DNA from: Sphingopyxis sp.
GTDB taxonomy: Bacteria > Pseudomonadota > Alphaproteobacteria > Sphingomonadales > Sphingomonadaceae
NCBI GenBank assembly: GCA_030145715.1
Contig: JAIXHQ010000022.1
Span: forward strand, 1-48,998
Direction of reading: 5' to 3'
DNA: 48,998 bases
The first letter of the stretch is position 1, and each line of letters opens with the position of its first letter. The position numbers were made by a program, and so were the translations under genes. The notes under the pieces are model-generated. The model saw nothing but the letters and a program-made list of their open reading frames with translations, was not told the DNA's origin and made no database searches. Below, piece after piece: positions 9,118 through 19,695 of this stretch.

Positions 9118-9582
9118 ATGCGCGCCATTTTTACCGCCCTTGCCCTGTCGCTGGCTTTGCCGATCACGGCGTGCGGCGCGGATTCGGGTGCCCAGACCGA
9201 AGATGCGGCGACAATTCCGCTGACCGTCACGATGGCGGGCAAGGCGCACCGGTTCAATGTCGAGGTCGCGCGCACCCCCGCCGAGCAGGATCGCGGGCTG
9301 ATGTTCCGGACCAGCCTGCCCGTCGACGGCGGCATGATCTTTCCGTTCGAGACGCCGCGGTTTGGCAGTTTCTGGATGAAGAACACGCTGATCCCGCTCG
9401 ATATGATCTTCATCCGCGCTGATGGCAGCATCGACCGGATCGCCGAAAACACCATCCCCGAATCGCTGGAGCCGGTGGTGAGCGGGGGAGAGGTCAGCGC
9501 GGTGCTGGAACTCGCCGGGGGCACCGCGGCGCGGCTCGGGATAGACGAGACTGCGAAAGTGACGTGGAAAGATGGAAAATAG
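9118..9582 (+). CDS. DUF192 family lipoprotein
   Basis: A 154-residue exported protein of the DUF192 (COG1430) family, whose role is unknown. The signal ends in ITAC, an acceptable lipobox, so it is probably a lipoprotein. The DUF192 core is plain: RTPAEQDRGLMFRTSLP, the GGMIFPF segment, FWMKNTLIPLDMIFI, and an end near VLELAGGTAARLGI. The ATG at 9118 has AGGA 8 bases upstream. It follows recX by 34 bases and precedes the NDUFA12 gene by 71 bases, probably cotranscribed. Confidence 0.88.
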   Translation: MRAIFTALALSLALPITACGADSGAQTEDAATIPLTVTMAGKAHRFNVEVARTPAEQDRGLMFRTSLPVDGGMIFPFETPRFGSFWMKNTLIPLDMIFIRADGSIDRIAENTIPESLEPVVSGGEVSAVLELAGGTAARLGIDETAKVTWKDGK

Positions 9583-9653
9583 CACCTCGAAAGCGCAGCG
9601 TTCGACCGTTTGCTGCTTGCGAAGCGCGCTTGCTTGCCTGTAAACGCCACGCC

Positions 9654-10040
9654 ATGAGCATCCTTGGCAAGATTTTCACATGGTGGGACGGCGCGACCGT
9701 TGGCACTCTTTTGAATAGCTGGAGCACCGGCGAAAAGGTTGGCGAGGACAGCCTCGGCAACCGCTATTTCCGGGCAAAAAAAGGCAGCCGTCGCTGGGTG
9801 CTGTATAATGGATCGAACGACGCGAGCCGCGTTCCCCCCGAATGGCACGGCTGGCTGCACGGCACGCTCGACGAGCTGCCGACCGATGTTCTGCCCGCCC
9901 CGCGTGCTTGGGAAAAGGAACCGACGGCGAATCTGACCGGCAGCGCGGGGGCCTATCGCCCCGCCGGGGCTCTTGAGCGCGGGGGCCAGCGCGCCGCCGC
10001 GACCGGCGATTATGAGGCCTGGCGGCCCGGCGCCGAGTGA
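9654..10040 (+). CDS. NADH:ubiquinone oxidoreductase accessory subunit, NDUFA12 family
   Basis: A 128-residue homologue of mitochondrial complex I subunit NDUFA12 (B17.2). Conserved parts are FTWWDGATVGTLL at the N-terminus, EDSLGNRYF, RRWVLYNG and the core VPPEWHGWLHGTLDELP. In alphaproteobacteria this accessory subunit is bound to complex I on the cytoplasmic side and helps assembly or stability. The C-terminal third (LTGSAGAYRPAGAL to the end) is a family-typical loose tail. The stop codon overlaps a possible GTG start of the next gene (GTGA at 10037-10040), which suggests translational coupling. The nuo operon itself is not in the window. Confidence 0.9.
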   Translation: MSILGKIFTWWDGATVGTLLNSWSTGEKVGEDSLGNRYFRAKKGSRRWVLYNGSNDASRVPPEWHGWLHGTLDELPTDVLPAPRAWEKEPTANLTGSAGAYRPAGALERGGQRAAATGDYEAWRPGAE

Positions 10041-10714
10041 GGCCTGCGATGTCGAGGTTGAGCGCGACCGCCGTGCTGGCCGTGCTGGCCGCCGCATCGC
10101 TCGCCGCCTGTGACCGTTCGCCCGCGACCAACTCTGGCGGCAGCGAAAAGGCACCGCAGATCGCGAAATCGGACCATGTGCCGCAGGAAGTCGGCGGGAT
10201 TGAGGGGGCAACCCCGATGGCCCAGCGCGTTGCCGTCGTCGGTCTGCTCAACAAGCGCAACGGGCTCGTCCGCGACATTGAAATGAAGCCCGGCGATGTG
10301 GCGCGGGTCGGGCGCGTGATCGTGCGGCTGCGCGCCTGCGAACAGACCGCGCCGTGGGAGGATCCACCCGAAACCGGTGCCTTTGTGCAATTGACGGTGC
10401 AGGACCAGCGCGACGACAAATGGTATCGCGTCTTTTCGGGCTGGATCTTCCGCGAACGGCCCGACCGTAACGTGGTCCAGCACCCGATCTATGATGTCTT
10501 CGTCAAAAGCTGTGCGATGACATATCCGGGCGGCGAACCCGTCGCGCGATCGGCGCCGAAATCGACCGCCGCCCCGGCGCCCAAGGCATCGAGCGCACCC
10601 CAGTCGCCCGCCACGAACGGAGGCGAGGGAACCGCAGCGCCCGCTCCGCCGGCCGTTCCGGTCCCAGCCCCGGCGCCCGTCGCCGCGCCGTCGCTCCCGG
10701 CCAACACCGAATAA
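10037..10714 (+). CDS. DUF2155 domain lipoprotein
   Basis: A 225-residue protein with a signal ending in the lipobox LAAC, so probably a lipoprotein. The DUF2155 domain covers about residues 65-165 (LNKRNGLVRDIEMKPGD, VRLRACEQTAPWEDPPETGA, FSGWIFRERPDRNVVQHP, YDVFVKSC). The function is unknown; in many alphaproteobacteria the gene sits between NDUFA12 and aat, as here. From about residue 168 the tail is nearly all Ala, Pro, Ser and Thr. Its last 226 bases lie antisense to the end of aat. The start is either GTG 10037, overlapping the previous stop, or ATG 10049. Confidence 0.85.
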   Translation: MRPAMSRLSATAVLAVLAAASLAACDRSPATNSGGSEKAPQIAKSDHVPQEVGGIEGATPMAQRVAVVGLLNKRNGLVRDIEMKPGDVARVGRVIVRLRACEQTAPWEDPPETGAFVQLTVQDQRDDKWYRVFSGWIFRERPDRNVVQHPIYDVFVKSCAMTYPGGEPVARSAPKSTAAPAPKASSAPQSPATNGGEGTAAPAPPAVPVPAPAPVAAPSLPANTE

Positions 10715-11280
10715 AGCCGCGCCAGATAATCGGCCTGACGGATTTCGATCGCGCCCAGGCTGGCAAGATGTGGGGTGATGAACTGGCAGTCGAGCAGTTT
10801 CCATCCCCCGGCGATGAGCCGCGCGACAAGGTGGGCCAGCGCGACCTTTGACGCATCGCGCGCGCGACTGACCATCGATTCGCCGAAAAAGGCGCGGCCC
10901 AGCGACACGCCATAGAGGCCGCCCGCCAGCTCGCCGTCCAGCCAGCATTCGACGCTGTGCGCGTGGCCAATCTGGAACAGCCGGTCATAGCTCGCCCGGA
11001 TCACCGGGTTGATCCATGTGGTCGGCCGGTCATCGGCGGGCGCGGCGCAGAGCGCGACCATGTCGGCAAAGGCCGTGTCGGTGGTGACGCGAAACCGGTC
11101 CGACACGATCACTTTTTTCAGACTGTGCGACAGGTGGAATCCATCGAGCGGCAGGATAGCGCGCAGGCGCGGTTCGACCCAATGGACCGACGGATCGTCC
11201 GCCCCGTCGGCCATCGGGAAAATTCCCTGCGCATAGGCGCTCAGCAGCAGCGCCGGGTCGATGGGTTCAAAATGTTTCAG
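10489..11280 (-). CDS. aat: Leucyl/phenylalanyl-tRNA--protein transferase
   Basis: Aat moves Leu or Phe from aminoacyl-tRNA to proteins with an N-terminal Lys or Arg, marking them for ClpS-ClpAP degradation. Family signatures are clear: LLSAYAQGIFPMA, WVEPRLRAILPL, TTWINPVI, AHSVECWLDGELAGGLYGV, FFGESMV and LLDCQFITPHLASLGA. No ATG, GTG or TTG lies in frame between the end of the upstream methyltransferase and the conserved core. I propose CTG at 11280, giving MKHFEPIDP and a CTGA overlap with the methyltransferase stop; ATT or ATC starts are alternatives. After the usual end (LARLYSVL) there is an extra tail of about 65 residues, Gly/Ala-rich, read antisense to the DUF2155 gene. Confidence 0.88.
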   Translation of the reverse strand: MKHFEPIDPALLLSAYAQGIFPMADGADDPSVHWVEPRLRAILPLDGFHLSHSLKKVIVSDRFRVTTDTAFADMVALCAAPADDRPTTWINPVIRASYDRLFQIGHAHSVECWLDGELAGGLYGVSLGRAFFGESMVSRARDASKVALAHLVARLIAGGWKLLDCQFITPHLASLGAIEIRQADYLARLYSVLAGSDGAATGAGAGTGTAGGAGAAVPSPPFVAGDWGALDALGAGAAVDFGADRATGSPPGYVIAQLLTKTS

Positions 11281-12107
11281 CTCGCGGGCTTCACGAATTT
11301 GAGCGTCATGCGATCCGATTCGCCGATCGCGACATATTTCGCGCGGTCGGTTTCGCCTTCGGCCAGGTTCGGCGGCAGCGTCCAGACGCCCTTGGGATAA
11401 TCCTTGCTGTCCTTGGGATTGGCGTTGATCTCGCTCTCGCCAGCCAGCTTGAAGCCCGCCGCCTCGGCAAATGCGACGATCGAACTGCGCTTCATATAGC
11501 CCGATTTTTCTTCCTTCGCGCTGTCGTCGCTTTCGTTCAGCCGATGTTCGACGACGCCCAACGTGCCACCGGGTTTCAGCATCGCATAAATCTGCCGAAA
11601 CGCTTCGGCGGTCTTGTCGGCGCCGCCAAAGCGCCAATTATGGACGTTACGAAATGTCAGCACGACATCGGCGCTGCCGTCGGGAACCTTCGCGCCCGCG
11701 CCGGTGGCCGGAAACTCGGCGAGCTTGATCGCGCCATAAGTGGCAGCGTCGGCAGCCTGCTTTTCCTTGATGCGGTCCAGCCCCTTGTCCCAGGGCCCTG
11801 CGGTATAGAGCGTGCCGCCGCCCGCTTTGGACAGGGGCGCCAGAATCTCGGTGTACCAGCCGCCGCCGGGCCACAGCTCGACGATCGTATCGCCGGATTT
11901 CACGCCGAAAAACGCCAGCGTTTCGGCGGGGTGGCGATAGGGGTCGCGGGCCTTGTTGGCGGGGGTGCGGGTGGGGGCGGCGACAGCCGCGGCGATCGCA
12001 TCGCCCGCCTTGGGCGCGGCTTGAACGGCATGGCCGTCATGCTGCATCGCGGCGGCGGGGACGGCGATCGCGACGGCGGCACTTGCAACTATCGATAGCG
12101 GACGCAT
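11277..12107 (-). CDS. Exported class I SAM-dependent methyltransferase-like protein
   Basis: A 276-residue protein of the predicted-methyltransferase group related to COG4798. The ATG at 12107, with AGAGGTG 8 bases before it, opens a signal-like segment (MRPLSIVASAAVAIAVPAAA), so the protein would be exported. A Rossmann-type core follows: VELWPGGGWYTEI for the glycine-rich SAM loop, a central VVLTFRNVHNW, and YAMLKPGGTLGVVEHR. The C-terminal part has KEEKSGYMKRSSIVAFAEAAGF. The substrate is unknown. Activity outside the cytoplasm would be odd since SAM is cytoplasmic. The TGA overlaps the presumed CTG start of aat by three bases, so the two genes are probably coupled. Confidence 0.85.
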   Translation of the reverse strand: MRPLSIVASAAVAIAVPAAAMQHDGHAVQAAPKAGDAIAAAVAAPTRTPANKARDPYRHPAETLAFFGVKSGDTIVELWPGGGWYTEILAPLSKAGGGTLYTAGPWDKGLDRIKEKQAADAATYGAIKLAEFPATGAGAKVPDGSADVVLTFRNVHNWRFGGADKTAEAFRQIYAMLKPGGTLGVVEHRLNESDDSAKEEKSGYMKRSSIVAFAEAAGFKLAGESEINANPKDSKDYPKGVWTLPPNLAEGETDRAKYVAIGESDRMTLKFVKPAS

Positions 12108-12161
12108 ATGGGGCACCTCTCTCCAGGGGGATGGCCCCTGTTTGCGAAGGGATGCGCGGCA

Positions 12162-12350
12162 ATGCAAGTGTCCATGCTGTCGATAGGCATCGGCGCGGCG
12201 GTGCTGTTTGCGATTGCCGAGGTCGCGGCCTGGCGCCGCAACAACCGGCGCGACGTCGAACAGGTCGGTTTCATGCCATGGCGCGGGATCGCGCTGGCAT
12301 CCGCCGCCATCGCGCTGTTCGCGACGGCTTTGTGGCTGGCGGGACGTTAG
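12162..12350 (+). CDS. Small two-helix membrane protein
   Basis: A 62-residue protein with two hydrophobic segments (about residues 5-20 and 40-58) separated by a charged linker, AAWRRNNRRDVEQVGF. The positive linker suggests it lies in the cytoplasm, with both ends outside. AAGGGA lies 11 bases before the ATG, a little far. The coding is supported by the membrane pattern rather than by a family I recognise. It ends 4 bases before the stop of cpaF on the other strand. No function can be given. Confidence 0.55.
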   Translation: MQVSMLSIGIGAAVLFAIAEVAAWRRNNRRDVEQVGFMPWRGIALASAAIALFATALWLAGR

Positions 12351-12354
12351 GCGT

Positions 12355-13848
12355 TTAGAGGCAAGCTTCCAGATACGGCTGGTCGAAGCCATATTGCCGC
12401 GCTTTTTCCAGCGTATAGGGGCGCAGTCCCATTGCGCGATATTCGCCGACGATCTTGCCGTCCTTGTCCTCGTCCAGATATTCGAACTTGAACAATTCCT
12501 GGGTGACGATGACGTCGCCTTCCATCCCGATCACCTCGGTGACGTTGGTGACGCGGCGCGAACCGTCGCGCAGGCGCTTGATCTGGACGACCATGTCGAC
12601 CGAATCGGCGATCTGCTTTGAAATCGCTTCCTTGGGAATCTTTACGTCACCCATCAGCACCATATTTTCCATACGGCCCAGGCATTCGCGGGGCGAGTTG
12701 CTGTGCAGCGTACACATCGACCCGTCGTGACCCGTGTTCATCGCGGCCAAAAGGTCGAAACATTCGGCGCCGCGAACCTCGCCCATGATGATGCGGTCGG
12801 GGCGCATACGCAGCGCGTTCTTCACCAGGTCGCCCATGTGGATCGCGCCATTGCCCTCCAGGTTCGCGGGGCGTGTTTCCAGCGGCAGCCAGTGCGGCTG
12901 TTGCAGCCGCAATTCGGCGGCGTCCTCGATCGTCAGCACGCGCTCGCCGGGGTCGATCATCTTTGACAATGCGTTGAGCATCGTCGTCTTGCCCGAACCC
13001 GTACCGCCGGAAATGACGATGTTGAAACGGCTGGCGCCCGCGATTTTCAGCGCGGTACACATCTTCTGGCTCATCGCGCCCCACTGGCACAGCATGTCCA
13101 GCGTGATCGGTTTGGCCGAGAATTTACGGATCGAAATGGCGGTGCCGCGCAGCGACAGCGGCGGCACGATCACGTTGACGCGGCTGCCGTCCTTCAAACG
13201 GGCGTCGGCGAGCGGAGTGGTCTGGTCGACGCGGCGGCCGACCATGTTGCAGATGCGCTGCGCAATCTGGAACAGATGCTGCTCGTCGCGAAACTGGATC
13301 GGCGCGATGACCAACTGGCCCTTTTTTTCGATATAGGTCTGGTATGGGCCATTGACCATGATGTCCGAAATATCGGGATCGGCCAGCAATTCCTCAAGCG
13401 GGCCAAAGCCGAGCAGTTCGTCGACCAGCACCTTTTCCAGCGCGAATTGTTCGCGGCGGTTCAGCGTGATGCGCAGTTCGGCCAGCACTTCCAGGATGAT
13501 CGGCCGGAATTCCTCGGTCAATTCGTCCTTCGACAGCGTCGCCGCGGCTTCGGGGTCGACGCGTTCCAGCAGGCGTGGCAAAACCTGTTCCTTGATCTTG
13601 TGAACGCTGGCCTCGAACCCCTGCGCCTTTTCGGGCTCGACCGCCTCGGCGGTCGACCGCTGGTTCAGCCGCTGCATCGCCTCTTCTTCGGGCGTCAGGT
13701 TCGACGGCATGGGTTCGGCGGCGGGTGGCGGCGTATCAATGGCGGGAAATTGTGCGCCGCCGGGAATGCCCGGGCCAGTCTGCATCGGCTTCGCCACGCC
13801 AAAGGCGGGGCGGCCAGCGGTTCCGGGTCGGCGTCCGAATGCACTCAT
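12355..13848 (-). CDS. cpaF: Type IVc (Flp/Tad) pilus assembly ATPase CpaF/TadA
   Basis: A 497-residue secretion ATPase of the TadA/CpaF family, which drives assembly and, in some species, retraction of Flp pili from the cytoplasmic face of the membrane. An unstructured Pro/Ala/Gly-rich N-terminus (about 1-60) is followed by the N-terminal domain (LLGFGPLEELLADPDISDIM) and the ATPase: Walker A GGTGSGKT at 281-288, ATIEDAAEL-like Glu box (LTIEDAAELRLQ), Walker B RIIMGEVRG and the His box MCTLHSNSP. All are intact. The rest of a tad cluster (cpaBCE, tadBC, flp) is not beside it on either side, so it stands alone here. Confidence 0.93.
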   Translation of the reverse strand: MSAFGRRPGTAGRPAFGVAKPMQTGPGIPGGAQFPAIDTPPPAAEPMPSNLTPEEEAMQRLNQRSTAEAVEPEKAQGFEASVHKIKEQVLPRLLERVDPEAAATLSKDELTEEFRPIILEVLAELRITLNRREQFALEKVLVDELLGFGPLEELLADPDISDIMVNGPYQTYIEKKGQLVIAPIQFRDEQHLFQIAQRICNMVGRRVDQTTPLADARLKDGSRVNVIVPPLSLRGTAISIRKFSAKPITLDMLCQWGAMSQKMCTALKIAGASRFNIVISGGTGSGKTTMLNALSKMIDPGERVLTIEDAAELRLQQPHWLPLETRPANLEGNGAIHMGDLVKNALRMRPDRIIMGEVRGAECFDLLAAMNTGHDGSMCTLHSNSPRECLGRMENMVLMGDVKIPKEAISKQIADSVDMVVQIKRLRDGSRRVTNVTEVIGMEGDVIVTQELFKFEYLDEDKDGKIVGEYRAMGLRPYTLEKARQYGFDQPYLEACL

Positions 13849-14075
13849 CCGTTTTATCCTGCTCTCGATTCAATCCAGCGGAAATGTCCCAGCCATTGCT
13901 GGCAGTTCCCCAACGGACAGGGTGAATAGGTCTTAAACTTTGACATTATCCTAATGCGCCGGTCGCAATCGACGGTGCAGAGGGACATGATAAATGGAAT
14001 GCTAATCAATTTGCGTTAACCGCGATGGCCGGATGAGGGGCCCCGCACAGGGGTCGAAATAGGGACGCCGCGCCG
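13849..14075. promoter_or_regulatory. Spacer upstream of cpaF
   Basis: The 227 bases before cpaF hold its promoter, somewhat richer in AT between 13930 and 14025. A GTTAAC palindrome at 14015-14020 and nearby AT-rich words are visible, but I see no full sigma-70, sigma-54 or CtrA site and call nothing more precise. Confidence 0.3.
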
Positions 14076-14434
14076 ATGCCATTGCTTGCTTTGAACCAGC
14101 GCGACGGGGCTCAGCGCCGAGGCTGGATCCGGGGTATCGCCGCCGGTGAGGTTCCGCAGATGCTGTTCGCGGCCGCGCTGCTGCTGTTCGCCGGTGCTCA
14201 GCTATTGTCGGGTCTGACCATGCCGCTGTCGATGGACGAGGGGTTCAGCGCGGTGATCTGGATTTATGACGCCGGAGTGCCCGGCACGATGTCGGTGCGT
14301 TTTCCGCCGAGACTGCGGCAGGACCGCGCCCGCTGGACGTGCCGTGATTTCGGCAGCGGCGAAGTGTTCGTGCTGGCCTGCGTTCCGCGCAGGGCGGGGG
14401 GGCGGCGCCTAGCTCGTTCCTTGCGAGCGACGGA
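14076..14434 (+). pseudogene. Possible remnant of a membrane glycosyltransferase-like gene
   Basis: An open frame starting at ATG 14076 gives a basic N-terminus, one hydrophobic helix (MLFAAALLLFAGAQLLSGL) and PLSMDEGFSAVIW. A first membrane helix followed by an acidic DE-type loop is the layout at the start of GT-C (ArnT/PMT-like) glycosyltransferases. After about residue 75 the reading becomes Arg-rich and unlike a protein, and the frame runs on across the end of atpC on the other strand to 14537. I infer a decayed 5' end of a larger gene; a meaningless open frame is the alternative. Nothing else is seen between cpaF and atpC. Confidence 0.3.
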
Positions 14435-14689
14435 TCAGCCGAGTTTTTCGGCGAGGACGGTCAGGCCGGCTTCGTTGACTTCGGCAAAGCCGCCTTCGAC
14501 TTCGATCACCTCGGGCGTTGCGCCGTTGGTCGCATAGATGGTCAGTGGGCCGTTGCGCAGCGTCGCCATGAAGGGCGCATGACCCTCAAGCACCGAAAAA
14601 TCGCCTTCGCTGCCCGGCACGGTGACCATATAGACGTCGGCGCTCCGCTCAAGGCGGGCGGGGGTGACGAGTTCGAACTTCAGAGCCAT
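14435..14689 (-). CDS. atpC: ATP synthase F1 epsilon subunit
   Basis: An 84-residue epsilon subunit, part of the rotor stalk of the F1Fo ATP synthase that couples gamma rotation and can inhibit ATP hydrolysis. It has the N-terminal beta-sandwich only ([52 protein letters not shown]) and lacks the C-terminal helical hairpin present in longer (about 135-residue) forms; short epsilons are common in alphaproteobacteria. AGGA lies 8 bases before the ATG. It is the last gene of the operon, separated from atpD by a 159-base spacer carrying a hairpin repeat. Confidence 0.95.
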   Translation of the reverse strand: MALKFELVTPARLERSADVYMVTVPGSEGDFSVLEGHAPFMATLRNGPLTIYATNGATPEVIEVEGGFAEVNEAGLTVLAEKLG

Positions 14690-14704
14690 ATTTCCATCCT
14701 TAAA

Positions 14705-14837
14705 CCCCTCTCCTTCAGGGGAGGGGCAGCGAGACCCGGTTCGGCGCAGCCGGACCCGGTCGCAGCGGGTGGGGCTTATTGGCCTTGCGCCATCTCGCAA
14801 GGTCCCACCCCAACCCCTCCCCCTTCAAGAGGAGGGG
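14705..14837. repeat. Multi-hairpin repeat element in the atpD-atpC spacer
   Basis: Three stems lie in a row: CCCCTCTCC with GGGGAGGGG (14705-14726), CCTTGCG with CGCAAGG (14783-14802) and CCCCTCC with GGAGGGG (14814-14837). The outer stems resemble each other and face each other across the element, giving a large-scale inverted layout. Purine-rich GGGGAGGGG palindromes of this kind are common dispersed repeats in sphingomonad genomes as I recall them. In the atp transcript it would fold between atpD and atpC. Confidence 0.6.
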
Positions 14838-14848
14838 ACCCAGGTGCC

Positions 14849-16408
<1,560 letters not shown>

Positions 16409-17284
16409 TTAGAGCGCTTCCGCGCCAGCAATAATTTCGATGAGTTCGGTGGTGATCGCCGCCTGACGCGTGCGGTTATAAACGATGGTCAGCTTGTTGA
16501 TCAGGTCGCCCGCGTTGCGCGTCGCATTGTCCATAGCGGTCATCGACGCACCCTGTTCGGACGCGGCATTTTCCAGCAGACCCTTGAAGATCTGGATGGT
16601 GATGTTGCGCGGCAACAGGTCGGCAAGGATCGCTTCCTCGTCGGGTTCATACTCGACCGCCGCACCGCTTGATGCCGGAACATCAACCGGAGCGGGAACG
16701 GGGATCAGTTGCTGGCCGGTCGCTTCCTGAAGAAGCGCCGAACGGAACTTTGAGTAAAAGAGGTGCGCGACGTCAAAGGCGCCGGCCTGGTAAAGCTCCA
16801 TCACCTTCGCTGAAATCTCGTGCGCCTGTTCGAAGCCAACGTCGCGAATGCCGGTGGTTTCGAACTGATCGATGATCTGTCCGGGGAACAGGCGTGCGAT
16901 CACCGGGCGTCCCTTGCGACCGACGAGGTAGAAGAGAACCTTCTTGCCCTGTGCCTGAAGCTCCAGCGCCTTGTCGCGCGCGGCCTTGACGATGTTCGAG
17001 TTGAACGCGCCCGCGAGGCCGCGGTCGCTGTTCAGCACGACGAGCAGGTGCGTGTCGCTCTTGCCGGTGCCGGACAGCAGCTTCGGCGCCGAATCCGATG
17101 CGCCGACCTTTGACGCCAGGCTGGCGACGACGCGTTCGAGACGCTCGGCATAGGGGCGCGCGGCTTCGGCGGCCGCCTGCGCCTTGCGCAGCTTGGCGGC
17201 GGCGACCATCTTCTTGGCCTTGGTGATCTTCTGGGTCGATTTGACCGAGACGATCCGCCCTTTGAGTTCCTTCAGACTGGCCAT
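16409..17284 (-). CDS. atpG: ATP synthase F1 gamma subunit
   Basis: A 291-residue gamma subunit, the central shaft of F1. The conserved ends are present: [20 protein letters not shown] and [16 protein letters not shown] at the N-terminus and [29 protein letters not shown] with [15 protein letters not shown] at the C-terminus, which form the antiparallel coiled coil. The centre keeps [16 protein letters not shown]. The ATG at 17284 is preceded by AGAGGC. The leader region before it, towards atpA, carries a tandem hairpin repeat. Confidence 0.97.
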   Translation of the reverse strand: MASLKELKGRIVSVKSTQKITKAKKMVAAAKLRKAQAAAEAARPYAERLERVVASLASKVGASDSAPKLLSGTGKSDTHLLVVLNSDRGLAGAFNSNIVKAARDKALELQAQGKKVLFYLVGRKGRPVIARLFPGQIIDQFETTGIRDVGFEQAHEISAKVMELYQAGAFDVAHLFYSKFRSALLQEATGQQLIPVPAPVDVPASSGAAVEYEPDEEAILADLLPRNITIQIFKGLLENAASEQGASMTAMDNATRNAGDLINKLTIVYNRTRQAAITTELIEIIAGAEAL

Positions 17285-17301
17285 CAAGCCTCTCTCTGTG
17301 C

Positions 17302-17346
17302 ATCCCTGCGAAAGCGGGGATCCATGGACCCCCGCTTTGGCGGGGG
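17302..17346. repeat. Tandem hairpin repeat in the atpA-atpG spacer
   Basis: Two adjacent stems: ATCCC-TGC-GAAA-GCG-GGGAT at 17302-17321 (one mismatch) and CCCCCGC/GCGGGGG with loop TTTG at 17329-17346. The wording (CGAAAGCGGGGATCC, then GGACCCCCGCTTTGGCGG) matches a dispersed repeat often met in sphingomonad intergenic DNA, from memory. It fills most of the 76-base spacer of the operon mRNA. Confidence 0.6.
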
Positions 17347-17360
17347 CTCATGTTTATGGG

Positions 17361-18893
<1,533 letters not shown>

Positions 18894-18928
18894 TTAGCCT
18901 TTCATCGGGGCATTTGGCGCAGGGGCGT

Positions 18929-19495
18929 TCAGCCCTTCATCGCCTGGGCAAAGCTATTGAGACGGGTACGGATGCTGCCGTCGATCAGCTGGCTGCCCAG
19001 CTGGACGACGAGGCCGCCGAGGATGGCGGGATCGACGGTCGTGGCGACGGTGACGTCGCGCCCGACACGGGATTTGAGGTTCGCGGTCAGTTCCTTCAAC
19101 TGCGCGGCGGACAGCGGATGCGCGCTGGTGACCTTGGCGGTCACTTCGCCGCGATGGTCCGCAACGATCGCGTCAAACGCCGCGATCATGGCGGGCAGAT
19201 CGGCAAGGCGGCGATTCTCGGCCAGCACGCCAAGGAATTTGGCGGTCAGCGAATCGAGCTTCAGCGACGTGGCGACGGCGCCGATGGCATTGGCGGCATC
19301 GGTGCGGCTGACGACCGGGCTGGCGATCAGCGCCGACAGATCGGCCGAATCGGCCAAGCCGGCTTTCAGCGTCGAAAGGCTCTGTGCAACCGCGTCGATC
19401 GCGTTCGATTCGCGGGCCAGATCGAACAAAGCGACCGCATAACGGCCCGCGAGGCCCGCCGTGATGTTGCCTTGAATGCCGCCGGAATTCTCCAC
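18929..19495 (-). CDS. atpH: ATP synthase F1 delta subunit
   Basis: A 188-residue delta subunit (OSCP homologue) that ties the peripheral stalk to the top of F1. Recognised from GLAGRYAVALFDLARES at the N-terminus, the middle NRRLADLPAMIAAFDAI and the closing VDPAILGGLVVQLGSQLIDGS. The start is taken as GTG at 19495 with AAGGA 9 bases upstream; no ATG fits before the conserved part. It is the first gene of the operon atpH-A-G-D-C; the Fo genes lie elsewhere, as usual in alphaproteobacteria. The promoter should lie in 19496-19695, shared with the divergent hydrolase gene. Confidence 0.95.
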   Translation of the reverse strand: MENSGGIQGNITAGLAGRYAVALFDLARESNAIDAVAQSLSTLKAGLADSADLSALIASPVVSRTDAANAIGAVATSLKLDSLTAKFLGVLAENRRLADLPAMIAAFDAIVADHRGEVTAKVTSAHPLSAAQLKELTANLKSRVGRDVTVATTVDPAILGGLVVQLGSQLIDGSIRTRLNSFAQAMKG

Positions 19496-19695
19496 GCGCG
19501 AAAGTCCTTTTCTACGATCCCTAGGGGGATGGCTGCGCGGATTTACCCGGCATCCGAAAATGCCCCCCGCTGCAAAGTCGGGGCGCGCGTAGCAACGATT
19601 GTGCCGCAATGCAAGGCGGGGAGAGATTGCTTTTGCCCCTTCGTGCGATAGGGGCGGCGCAACGGAATAATATGGCGGCATGGGAAAGGCGAGCG

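Noticed and set aside
14003..14020. Possible CtrA site before cpaF
   Set aside because: Only one TTAA half is present; the second half at the right spacing reads TGAT, so the TTAA-N7-TTAA pattern fails.
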